In this document: in pieces, positions 18,991 to 29,823 of the stretch
Layout of the letters: each line of letters opens with the position of its first letter
Position numbering within the stretch: the first letter of the stretch is position 1
From: Limnomonas spitsbergensis
Lineage: Eukaryota; Chlorophyta; Chlorophyceae; Chlamydomonadales
NCBI GenBank assembly: GCA_037349105.1
Contig: JAYJMM010000120.1
Span: forward strand, 4,964,001-5,028,000
Direction of reading: 5' to 3'
DNA: 64,000 nt
Translations under genes and position numbers: made by a program
The notes under the pieces: model-generated
Databases searched by the model: none
What the model was told of the DNA's origin: nothing
What the model saw: only the letters and a program-made list of their open reading frames with translations

Positions 18991-21678
18991 TCACGGTGGT
19001 TTTCTCTTATGGGTGTGCTTTATTGGCCCAATGACAGGCTTTGTGGCGGAAAAATATTCGAGTCTGCGTCTGGTTTGTACTATGCTATGCAAGAGTTTTA
19101 TCGAATGGACATGCATTTTCTGGGCGCATTTCTTGGCATGGAACGCGGTGATCCCTAGAGACATCATGGCTTCAATTGTGTGCTTAATATAAATAGTGCC
19201 CGATGTGCCGATCAAGATTGGAATAATTTTTATATTGTTTCGTTGGTGCCCGTTCAGGATCAGTAGCTCAACGAGGTCAGTGTGTTGGTTTAAGCACGCT
19301 TTTAACTGGTCCCCATGCTCAGTGTCTCTGCAATACTTAAATTCCCCAATGTGGACTACAAAGTCCTTCTTTTGTCCTGTCGTTTGCATCAACAACATGT
19401 CAGGCTGCATTTTCGTTTTCATTTGGACGGCTCCAAGTGCTGGTGCCGCAACGTGGGGGATTAAGTACGAGGGGACTTTATTCATCAACATGGCTGGTGC
19501 TTCTGCTCTCTCACACTTCTCGGCTGTCCCCAGGTCTGCCATGACGATGTCCCCTCCCATGCTGCCTTTCGATACAGCCCTCAGCAAAAACCTTCCTGTG
19601 CCATGGTGGCGCTCTATGTACATCTTTTGCATTTCGGGGTGCCTACATGCGCCTGTGATATGGCCTGCACTGTCGTGCTCACCACACAAGGGGCATTTGT
19701 CCGTGGTACTTTTGCCCCACCTGAAAGCCACCTTGATGTTCCAAAGGCATCCATGTCGCCATCGAAGAGCTGTTTTCTTCTCGGCCAGAGTGACTCCTGG
19801 GTGGTTAAAGAAACTGTTGCTGAGGGTCCCATCAGCAATCGAGTGCAACCGTTGCCACCCTTGAAAGTATACGCTATCGATGTTGGATCGGCCCAGCTTT
19901 TGGCGCTCGTGAATGTGTGTCTTCAAGGCACCCTTCAGATCCTCTAATCCTTGCGGCTCTCCCTGGCTAGGGACCTCTTCGTCAGGTTTTGTGAAAAGCC
20001 AGAAAGAGCCGTACTGTGAGGGTTCGGAGCTCACTGGAACGGTCAGATCGCATTCCCCCTTTTGAGTGGCTGCCCGTTTAGCGACCCCGTCGGCTTTCTC
20101 GTTTCCGATATCTCCGTTGTGGGCCTTCACCTTATGGAATTCGACTATTTTTCCTTGGGACGCCATGAGTTGGAGTTGGCCCACGATATGCTGGAGGAGG
20201 TCTCTGTGCTTGTGGTAGGTGAGAGACATGGGGGATCGGATAGCTTTTCGGATTTGGTACAAGGATGTGGCGCTGTCAACAGCTATTTTGGTCTGTTCTT
20301 TTACTAGGGCTCCATAGATTCCTGCCAGCTCGGCTCTGTTTATGGTGTTTGTGGGACCTTCTCCAGCCGGGTTAATGGTGATGTCTTGTTGATCGGCAGT
20401 GGCGTTCGGGATGTGGAGGCCAGCGCCAGTTAGCTGGACTTTCCTGCCTTTTTTGAGGCTGGTTTCAATGCAGCTGCCATCAGTGTAGGCTATCTCCCTC
20501 CAGTTGTGCTTTAACGCGCTGTTTTCTTGGAACCACTCGCGGCAATTGCATGCGTCCACTAAGTCTACCTTCGTTGCTCTAGGGATGTCAGTGTTCCTTG
20601 GAGATCGTTGGAAGGTGCATGATCCTATCATGGGCTGGGCCTGGCTCTGCTCTCCTTGACCTTCTTCCACCCTATCCCCACATGGGGGAGGAGGCTGGGT
20701 CCATGTTGCGGTTAGCAGGGGGTTGGCCCTGGCTTGCAGGTGTTTTTCTACATGTGCGAGGGTTGTGTGGAGCAGTCTGATGAGAAGATCCTGTTTCCAC
20801 CCGATTTGCTCGGACTGGGCTTCTTTGTTCCACACAACGATTATGTCCATGTGGCATTTGTGCATGGGTGGCGGGGTTGCTCCTTGCGTCCAGCTCTCCT
20901 CTTTCCACAGGGGGAAAGGGGAGCTCTTGGTGCTGGCTATTCTTGTACAATAATTCGGAAATTTGTCCAACCACTTTTGGTATGGGGGTTTGCCTGACGA
21001 TTTAATCCCCCTGGGCAGGTACAAGACAGTAGCTGTCGGCTCCCTGGTCATATCTGCAGACCATACTGCCCATCGGACTGCTTTCTCGAGGGATGGTTCG
21101 TCCTGGTTTGGGAAGGCATGTGAGTACCCTGTCCACCTGTGTTGGAAGGCATTTGTTTGTGCTTGGAAGGCCTGGTCCCTCGGGTGAATACTACAATAGG
21201 TCGTGGCGTGGTCTTTAACTTGGAGGGGGCTAGAGAACCGTTCCTTGGAGACACCAAAGTGCGTGTCTATCAACGCTCTGAACTGTGGTGGGATGCTGAA
21301 ATTGTCCTGTATTTGTTTAGTCTGTGTCTTTGTCCCCTCCTTGTGTCTGATGATGAGGTCAACCACTTCCTCTTCAAAGGAGGATGGGGGAGGCATCATT
21401 TTAGCATGGATGCCTTCATCTGCAGCCTGTTCATACAATCTTCTGAGGGTGACGAGTCTGTCTTTGGCGATTGTCCCGACGCACCGGCCGTTCCCCTTGT
21501 ACACGCATGCCATCTCCGTAGTCGTGATTTGGGTGGTACTCTTAGGGTTCCATGTCTCAAACTCTCTCACTTCGATTTTACACTCTCCTGTCAGAGCATG
21601 GATGTCCAGTTGCGGGTTGATTGGCTCCATATCGAAGGTTATCATTTCCCGGATATTTTCTCCAGTGTGGTATCCCAA
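18991..21678 (-). pseudogene. Retrotransposon ORF, downstream part: RNase H, zinc knuckle, PD-ExK nuclease
   Basis: An 895-codon frame whose first codons overlap the upstream part. RNase H lies around residues 395-530 with all four acidic positions visible: YTDGS, NRAELAGIY, IAVDSATS and GNEKADGVA. A zinc knuckle CPLCGEHDSAGHITGAC follows near residue 660. Then PDMLLM ... GEFKYCRD (about residues 757-782) fits a PD-(D/E)xK restriction-like nuclease, the type that nicks target DNA in R2-like elements. Residues 160-300 hold a conserved-looking domain (VLYLPRGI, DIIVVWN) that I cannot assign. Apart from the frameshift at its start, the frame is intact, suggesting a fairly recent insertion. Confidence 0.85.
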
Positions 21679-23777
21679 TTGCTGTGATTTTGGTGAAACC
21701 CTTGTCGGGCCATGTTAGACAGGTGCCTATCTAGCATGGTGCCTTCGGAGGTCCTCGCTGGTGGCTGGTCGTGGTTTTCAGAGATCCATTGTCGTAGGAG
21801 GGCGGCCGTGTTTTCTTCGGTAAGGAGCATCTCTTCGGGTTCCCAGCTAGGCTTCCATGTGACTTTAACCAGCCCCTCCACTTGTGTGGTGCTCGTTGCA
21901 TGTGTACATGCCATGCATGTCCATTTGTCTTGGCTGGGTCTCCAGTCCACTGGTTGGCCTAGGCATTGGACATGGTAGTACTTGTAGCATACGTCGCATG
22001 TGATGATGTCATCATAACATCCCGAAGCGTCATCGTACTGCAGGCTGTGTGGGTTCCAGCAACCTTCGCATGCTGCAACACCTGCCCAATCGTGGGCATG
22101 CAGGTCTTGACCAAGTCCTAGAGTCTCCCGGCAACAAGCCTCTATCTTCTCTGGTGTGTACCCTGCCATGCTATGGTATGGGATGGCCCATTCATCGATG
22201 ATGCTTGGATGCCAGGTGACTTGATATTGAATTTGCTTGATTCTGTCTTTCTCTTTTTGGTGGCGTCCTTTGCTTGGCTCTGTGACCATCCTCCAACCTG
22301 TGATGGCTGCTACTTGGTTGGTGTGCCCGTACATCTCTTGTATGACTGTTGCTGCCCTTTCTCCTCCTGGTATTTTGCTTTTGTCAAGTGTAAAAATGCG
22401 CTCTGCCTCCTTCCTTTTGTAGTCATGTCTGGTACATAGGCATGTTCCTCTTATCTGGCACTTTCTGCGTGGAGCCGCAATCTCTTTCCGTAGGCTCGTA
22501 GTTGACGAGCATCCTTGTATTTTCTTGTCTCTGTGGAGGGTAGGGTCCTTGCGCCAGTGTTGTTTCTTCTTGCTGCCTTGCTGTCCGGTCGAATTTGCCC
22601 TGCCCTCTTGTTGTTGGGTGGGGTCTGGGATGTCAGCGAGGTCTCCCGGTCTCTCTGTTTCTGTTGCTGTTGGAATGCCAATGTCCCTGGTATTCAGGTA
22701 CTGGGTGATCAATGTCTGGTCAGGGTGAAGGGAAGCCTGGAACATGGTTCCTGTCGGAATGGGGTTTCTTGCTATAGCAGTGATGTACATGTTTCCCTCG
22801 TGGATCTCTCGTTGATCCTTTGGGAGGCTCAACGACGTGTTTCTTTTTCTTATCATGTCTCTTAGATCTTTGTCTGCACCCGGACCGTTGTTTGCCATGA
22901 CTGAGAGTCTGTTTAAGGCTATGATGTGCTTGTCTTTGACATTTCTCCCGTATCTGTTTCTCAAGCCTCTCCCATCCATCAGATGCTTGCCTCCATGTTC
23001 TGTCAGGTCTGCTAGATGAATGATTCCTAAGTGGAACAGAGGTTGAAGCAGGGTGTACGCATTAAGGTGGTCTGTGGCGGGGAGGGTAGCAGTGGCAGGG
23101 TTTAGTTGTTCTAGCGCTTGGGCGAGTTCCGGGGTATGTGCAGTGAATTGTTGCACATTGCTTTTCATGATGTTCAGGTTGTTATCTGTGATATGGGACA
23201 GTTGTCTGAGCCGCATGCAATGTTTTGCCTGTTGGGTGTCTTTAAACCCTGTGGGGCAACCGCCTATGTATTTGAGCTGCTTCTCCATGAGACTGCGAGT
23301 GACTGTGCCCATGCGCCCTTCATCGCGTAGGGATGTGATGAGCAGTTCTGTATTCTTCTTTGCGTATTCTGTCGCCAGGGATGCACACCCCAGCCCAAAG
23401 GACGCGACATCTTGGTGTACGGTAGCTGAGTTGGCACATCTCCACAGTCCGTACGCCTTTTTGACGGCTGTGGCCATGATGCTGTCTAGAATCTGGAGGT
23501 CAGCTCCCGTGCATGGGGTTATCCCAAAGGTGTTTGAGATTGATGGCTTGATAGTTGTCTCAATGATATGTTTAATTTGTCTTGGAGTGGCATGTGAAGC
23601 TTGCAGCTCCTCTATCTTTTGCCTTGCCTTCTTTATCAAGCTTTGGTGCTGGAACTTCCAGTCTAGTGTCATCGTGAGCTCTGCACCGAGGTATCTGAAG
23701 GGATCTATTGGGGGAAGGTGTTGCACGTATTGTCCTTGGACCATTATCTGGTTTTCAAGTTGTCTTCTTACTTGCAC
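21642..23777 (-). pseudogene. Retrotransposon ORF, upstream part: RT thumb remnant and PHD finger
   Basis: This 711-codon frame starts within the reverse transcriptase C-terminus (FRYLGAELTMTLDW around residue 27-40), continues through an Arg/Lys-rich unassigned region, and near residues 555-620 has a PHD-type zinc finger: CEGCW, CDVCYKYYHVQC, then W-x5-CMAC, giving the Cys4-His-Cys3 layout. The frame ends at 21642, overlapping the next frame by 37 bases. The two frames clearly once formed one protein, so there is a frameshift (mutation, sequencing error or programmed). Catalytic YxDD residues are absent because of the 5' truncation, so this copy cannot supply its own reverse transcriptase. 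Confidence 0.8.
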
Positions 23778-23817
23778 CAGAGCATCCTTGTTCCCATATA
23801 GTCCTATAGTCCTATAT

Positions 23818-25077
23818 TAAATGCCAGCACAGGTTATTTGGTGCATCTGATCTGTCGTTCCTCTTTTGAGACTGCTAGGTACCTTCCCTTTTGCTTTCTT
23901 CTGCTAGGACTTCTTAAGGTATGTGGTCGGCCGCCCAACCCTGGAAAACCTGAGACGCTAACACAAAAACAGCCCGGGTGCGCATGTGGCCCTGGTCGGC
24001 AGAGAAAGGCGAGCAGGAACAGGAAAGGCATACGATCAACGTGCACTCACACGGCAGCAATAACGCATGCGTAAAAACTTCGGACTGAAAATGTACCTTG
24101 CCTGCAGTGGATGTGGGGTTGCTGTCAGCTCCACACTGTTGGCATGGGCTCAGCGGGTTCCCTAAAGCCAATTTATGAAACCAGCACTACTCGTTTGAAC
24201 GCGCTTCACCTACATCATGGCCTCGTGTTGCGGCAAGGCCTAGTCCTTGAGCCACCGTCTGTCAAGTTTCTCTCTCAAATAAATAATGCCAAAGCTGACA
24301 TGTGCATTCGGTGAAAGGCCACCCTGCTCACAGTCTCTAGGAAACTGCATAACACTCGGTCCGTCTTCCATTGCCCGTGCCCCTGACCGACCCAGTGCCC
24401 CTGACCGACCCAGTGCCCCTGACCGACCCAGTGCCCCTGACCGACCCAGTGCCCCTGACCGACCCAGTGCCCCTGACCGACCCAGTGCCATTGACATTAC
24501 CCGTGCAACTTCATTAGTGTCTACCGTGACATTTGGATACTTGCGAGTCAATGACCAGATATTTACAATTCACACCGCACGAAGTTCTATCGTTTTAATC
24601 ATTATTGTTTTAATCATTACATTATATGAAAACAATTGCCAAAAGACACTCGACTCTCGTAAGGATCCCAATTATCCCAAATACACGGTCAAAATAAACG
24701 TCACAACATGTATCACCCATCCTTTTTTCATGATTCAGGCTGGGTGCCACTGACTTGAGGCACTCATTATACACAGGAAGGCTGCCTTTCTATACAAATT
24801 GTCTATACAAGTGTGAATAAGAATCGACGCGCAACCTATTATGGAATTAATGGGGGGTGTCCATATTTTGGTGTCCAGCTGCGTTTCAGCTACAATTCAT
24901 TATCATCACGGCTGAGGGTTGGCGAGACCTGGTTACGTGCTTGCAACACTAGGCCCCACTCTTCGATAGTCTTCATAACAAACCATACCAAATCGCTCAC
25001 ATTTATAAAACGACGACTTACATGCTAAAACCCTGTGGCAATAATGAACAAAGAATGAATCTTAATTATGGCCCTTA
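23818..25077. repeat. ~1.2-kb direct repeat, copy 2 (right of the retrotransposon)
   Basis: Second copy of the 17660-18867 segment in the same orientation. Differences I noticed: six instead of three CCGACCCAGTGCCCCTGA units, a few substitutions (for example CAACGTGCAC for CAACATGCAC), and a small deletion near 24720. The boundaries TAAATGCCAGC and TTATGGCCCTTA are the same in both copies. It ends about 50 bases before the stop codon of the ice-binding protein gene. Confidence 0.9.
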
Positions 25078-25130
25078 ATCTCCAGTATTCCCAGGAATTT
25101 ATAAGGTCTTAATAAGCTAGCCTGCGAGTC

Positions 25131-26489
25131 TTACGCCTGCTCGGGCAGGCTGGGGAAGGTCACCACATTGCCATCCAATACAACTGCTGCATTCATTGCG
25201 AACAAGCGGCCTTCGATGGTGGCGCCTGTCTTCAGGGTGATGGCCGAGTAAGCCATCACATTGCCGACCACAACAGAGCTGACCTCGAAGGTGGCAGCGC
25301 TGCCCACCTGCCAGAAAATATCCTCAGCCAGAGCTCCGTTCGACAGCACCATCTGGAGGCCGGTGGTCATCTGGGGGGTCGGGGCAGGGGCAATGGGAGA
25401 AAAATGTCAGGAGGGAGAGCATACCCTCGTCGACAGGAGGGGGTGGGGCAAGCATCAGGGGCCACAAGCGTGACATGTAGGAACCAGCATCAGGAGGTTT
25501 AAACAAACAAAGGAAGATACCAGTGTGTAAGAACTGAAAAAACAAAATCTCAGACACAGCTGCTAGCAAGATGAAGCTGCATCAAATACCCGTACGGAAT
25601 CTATGCATGCCCCGCAGCCAAATATGAGCAGCACCCTTGCAATCCAATGATATCCATGGACTTACCAGCAGCGTCTCTGCAACCTGGAAGATGTACACGC
25701 CCTTGCCGCTCAGGGTCAGCTCTCCTGACGACACCTCCAGGGCCCCAGTGGTCTTGTACAAGCCAGGGGTGAAAGTCTTGCCACCGATGTTGACGACGTC
25801 AATGACAGCAATGTTCTCGGTACGGTCCTTAGCATCATCGTATGCGATCTGGGCGTCAGCCTTAGCTGCAAACGCATCAGCGTCGCTTGCCCGACCGTTG
25901 AGAGTTGGCCTTGCGGCGTAATCGATGGGCAGCTCCTCCGCAACATCAAAGCCGGGGCTGACGCCGAGGAGCCCGCCCACAGTGGAGGCACCCTGGGGCA
26001 TCAAAAATACCAGTCAACATTCGAGGTGTGAAGTTGACAAGATATGGGCATGCAGAGAAATGCATGCTAGGGTTCATGCTGGGGTTAATATACCGAGTTA
26101 AAATAGTCGTTTTGTCAAAGCTGCATATTCTACACCCCCCACTTCATTTCTGCATGCATCCTATGATTCTCGGTGAAGCAAGAGATGCACGCTCTTGCAA
26201 TGATATTCTTGCTGTGGTTCCTCCTCGCAGCTCTGATGCACTGCTGTCGCCGCTATGAAGACATTCTTAGTGGTATGGAAGAGATTCCCTCCTGCTGCCC
26301 AATATCCCCTTCGTCTTTTCTCACCGCGTTTGTGACAGTGGAATAGGCAAGCACTGTGAAATCAAACGCCGCGCCAAGAGCGACAGTGGCGGGAGAAGTA
26401 TCTTCCTTCAACACTCGGGCTGCATCAGTGATGATCATGCCGGAGGTGGCAATGAGGAACAGCGCAACGGCGCATTGCATCGGAGACAT
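25131..26489 (-). CDS. Secreted ice-binding protein, DUF3494 family (three exons)
   Basis: DUF3494 proteins fold as a beta-solenoid that binds ice and protects polar microbes from freezing or recrystallisation. Exons on the minus strand: 26489-26325, 25992-25666, 25370-25131, all joined in phase 0, giving 243 residues, the usual single-domain size. An N-terminal signal peptide (QCAVALFLIATSGMIITDAA) implies secretion. Family signatures in order: VALGAAFDFTVLAYSTVTN, LLGVSPGF, AYDDAKDRT, TPGLYKTTGALEV, LSGKGVYIFQV, EDIFWQVGSAATFEVSS, VVGNVMAYSAITLKTGATIEGR, then LDGNVVTF (longer motifs split here by repeats of the fold). The start is the first ATG and yields the signal peptide directly. DUF3494 genes are patchily distributed and often acquired from bacteria; the introns show this copy is established in a nuclear genome. 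The retrotransposon repeat lies immediately downstream. Confidence 0.93.
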
Positions 26490-29400
26490 CTTCTGCTGTA
26501 CATATGGGGAGTAGGCAACAGTGAGATATGATACAGTGAGCTTTCAGAAGGAAACCAGAAATTATCGGTACTGCGGAATTGCTGTAATTACTGGCCATCT
26601 GGATTTGGAACGGAAATACCGAACAAGCATGAGAAGTGGCTGCTGACCAGCTTGTTTTTTCCTGAGGCCTTCGTTTTTTTAATAAAAAGGGGCAATCGTC
26701 TGGAAGATGGCAGAGTCTCTTGCAAATAGCCAGTGAGTTGGCAGGGGCTGCAGACTGACTCATTGACCCTGACAGACCGACTCTTAGTTCTGAGCTAGGA
26801 GGTTTCGGCACCAGCCCAGCAACGGCCGATCTGAGTGGGCGATGTAGTATACTACTACCGGTATTGGCATACGCTGCTGTCAGGATGAACATGCAAGTTC
26901 CTCGATCATGTGATGTGTGCATACAGCACATATCCCCACATCTTAGTTCACTCAGGCACATCGTTCACCTTGAGGGTTGAAGGCTGGCTTGAAGCACTTG
27001 AACCGGGACTCGGGCGAAGGATGTTCAGTGGACGATAGTGTACTTTGTTTGCTTGATGAAGGAGTTGAATCAAGAGACGCAGGCAGTCGAGTGAGTTTGT
27101 ACGTAAATGTGTTCGAATGCAGGCTTTATAGTAGCATTCCCAACGACGGGTACGAATGAAGGACTGGATGTTTGGATGTGGTAGGCCGCCCACCATCTGC
27201 AGGATGCCAGCCTGGGAATATGAATAGGAAAAGGAATAGGAAAAGGGCAAACTTTTCGAGCAGACCACAATCTCGGGCCGCTTGAGGTCCATTGTCGTAC
27301 TTGTCGTTAGCCAGCGCATTCTGAGAACCTCGCTCGAAGTCTGTCGGAAGCTGAATTACGCACAGCTTACTACTACTTCAGTAGGGCTCCTGTCTTGTCA
27401 CGGATTCTACGCCCTCCCCGTAATAATGCGTCAGCCGCTAGTACTACTAGCTAGTTAAGTATCCGACAGCCAGCCTCCTTGTTCGGTCCCAATCCTTGAT
27501 CTCTCCATCCTGCACCTGACCACAGCATCAGTCCTCACCGGTAATTGGGCCTTCATCAGTCGTTCATCAGTCCTTCAAGAGTCCTGCCTTAGCTTCGTCA
27601 GTCCTTCACCGGGCCTACCACATCCATCGTTCATCGACCAGTCAGTCATCAGTTCCAGTTGGTGCAGCGTCAACGCAACCACTTAGGCCTTTTTCGAAAG
27701 GGCCAGACGGAACGAACCGACCCGCTGGTACTCAGCTCCTTCATCGATCCTACCTTCCTGCCTACAACCACGGGGCCCTTCATCAACCCTTCATCGATTT
27801 TTCATTGCGCCGTCCTAGGCTGCACTTACGCTGCCTCAGGCATTAATTTAATGTGCAAAAAACTCGCACCGCTCGGTCCCTGTCAGTCTATCTGACACCC
27901 TACCTGCCTGGCCTGTGCACATGGTGACAATAATCAGGGTGTTCAGTACCAGTGGCTCCTTCATCGACGTCCAATCATATAAATTGCCCATACTAAACGT
28001 CTTTTGGTGCACATACCTCCAGCAGACACTGCCTCATTCTTTGTTCACGGGCATCCCAACAAAAAGTACGGTACACCTGATGGTCATGAGTGGCGGCTCG
28101 GGGTGCAACGTGTCGGCAGCATGACAGCCCAGAGCAAATAAACAGCAACATATATAGTGACAAAAAGAGGACACCATCCCTAGCAGAACATGCATGCGGC
28201 ATGTAATGATATGCATCTCCCAACCAACAGTCTATCCGATTAGTGCGCTGGGGCGGCCTGGAGATGTAAGTCCCATGGGCCCAATGGTGTCCGGCTGGCC
28301 GCCGCACAGCCCCCGCAAGGTAGCCTGGTGCGAATTTAATGAAACGCTGATTACTACCTGGAACCTGGCTCTGGAATCTGGCTATGTGAGATGCTGTGCA
28401 TGCCGGTAGAGGATGCGGGCAGCAGGGTGTTGTACACACCTGTTAACATGTTAGCAGCATGCGGTTTCAGAGCTGCCTGCATGGACCCACTTATTATTGG
28501 ACCCATAGTACCATTGGCCGGTGTTAGCTGGGTAGGGATTCGCCCCACTGCCGGCTCCTCTCCCTAGTCTCCATCCTGAGGGTCCCACAACTTTTCAGGA
28601 AACGAGTATGGGCGCGGCAATCCTCTGTTGAGCAGCTGATTACCTGACACGAGGTGCAATCCATGACCGACCGCGCCTTTTCCTTCTGGCAGGCACAAGT
28701 GGCAGCATGGGGGCATTGGCGCTATGACCGTACTCCTTATAGTGAAGCCATCTATTGCAACTCGGATATGGAGCTTGCACAATAAATCTATATTACTGTT
28801 TTCCCCACATTTTTGTGCCATGCCTGCCGCTCTAGAAGAATCGGACTTGCCAATGTAGGTTCTCCTGCCTTCAAAAATCCCACCCTTCCCCACGACCCCT
28901 CCTCTCACACTCTATTGCCTTGAGTTCTCCGATCTTGCCTCCTTCCTGCCTGCCGAGCTCCACACCCTCCCACCTGCTCCCCCCAAGGGCCCACCGCCCA
29001 TGCACGAATATGACAGCTGTGCTCTAGAGAGTGCGCCGTGCCACTGTCGCTTGAGAGCTCAGTGTAAACCAATCCTCTATTTGTGAACATGGCGGTGGTG
29101 TGCCAGTTATACCGTCAGACCAAGTCAGACCCCTAAATAAGGCCGGTATTTCACGTTATACCGGTATAGCCAATACCTTCATCAAATGCCGGTAAACCCT
29201 CATCTTCGTGCCCGTATGCCGGTACTGCAGATTTGCTTTGCCTTCCCTCATAATTCACGCTTTGGGGTCGAGGGATAAATTAGGGATAAACTGATTATCA
29301 TTTGATAACGCCAATTTCCAGCCAGAAATCGAGAGTTTTTGTCAAATGTGTGGCCTGAGTGCACCATTAAAATAAATCATTTTTTCATACCCGAGGGAAG

Positions 29401-29499
29401 GCAAATCAAATCTACGGTATGTCGGTATGCCGGTTCAATGTCATGTCTATACCGAGAGGGGGCAAAAACAAAAAAATCGACCCCCGTGCCCCTTTCTTG
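26490..29499. other. Intergenic, no gene recognised
   Basis: Contains the ice-binding gene's upstream region and about 2.5 kb of sequence with only short, motif-free frames. Around 27460-27800 there is a drawn-out TTCATCAGTC/CCTTCATCGA-type low-complexity pattern. Around 29120-29230 short ACCGGTAT-type palindromic motifs cluster. A short stretch near 27176-27200 (GTGGTAGGCCGCCCACC) resembles a core of the dispersed family seen at 17760. Confidence 0.5.
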
Positions 29500-29700
29500 T
29501 AGAGCTTCATGAGAGCGTTCCATAGCTATTTTTAAAATCGTTTTTGGCCCAGGGGGGTGGGAGATATGGGGGGGCAAAGTTGGGTGGGGGGGGGGCTCCC
29601 AAAAATCCAATATTTGGAAAACCTTGTTTTTTTTCTGGAGGTCTGTTGAGGCTGGCAGCGGCACCTCTGTGTTCTTCTTGCCAACATGAGCCCGTTTACA
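29500..29700 (-). repeat. Dispersed repeat, copy B (inverted relative to window start)
   Basis: Reverse complement of the window's first ~215 bases with moderate divergence; the copies share GAGGTGCCGCTGCCAGCCTC and CCAAATATTGGATTTT and a distal block around GCTCTCATGAAGCTCTAC. The intervening C-rich tract differs. Confidence 0.6.
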
Positions 29701-29823
29701 TCCCAATATGTTGCTTGAATTACCACATGCCCTCCTGCCCCCCACACTGAGGGTTTGGCTCCTTTGGACACACCCCGAAACCAGCTGAGCCAGACTTAGA
29801 AAGAGCTGTATTACACGCAGCAC

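Larger units (their letters stand above)
18868..23817 (-). mobile_element. 5'-truncated non-LTR retrotransposon (PHD, RNase H, PD-ExK nuclease)
   Basis: On the minus strand the element reads from 23817 to 18868. Its 5' end is cut within the reverse transcriptase: only the part after the catalytic palm remains (FRYLGAELTMTLDW, the usual Y-LG thumb motif). After the second reading frame comes a short 3' tail with a hairpin (CGCCCTA/TAGGGCG, near 18892-18907) and about five TTTC repeats at the very 3' end, as expected for target-primed retrotransposition. The junction at the truncated end has a small 10-base tandem duplication (CTATAGTCCTATAGTCCTATA-like). An RNase H domain plus a C-terminal restriction-like nuclease suggests a Dualen/RandI- or R2-like lineage, which is inference. 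Confidence 0.85.

Noticed and set aside
23053..23820. 255-codon plus-strand frame opposite the retrotransposon
   Set aside because: Antisense shadow of the minus-strand retrotransposon protein.
17660..25077. LTR retrotransposon with 1.2-kb LTRs
   Set aside because: The internal proteins are of the non-LTR type (LINE-like RT thumb, zinc knuckle, PD-ExK nuclease), there is no integrase or protease, and the repeats lack TG...CA ends.
26948..27319. 123-codon minus-strand frame upstream of the ice-binding gene
   Set aside because: Ser/Tyr-rich low-complexity stretch with no family signature; not a credible exon.
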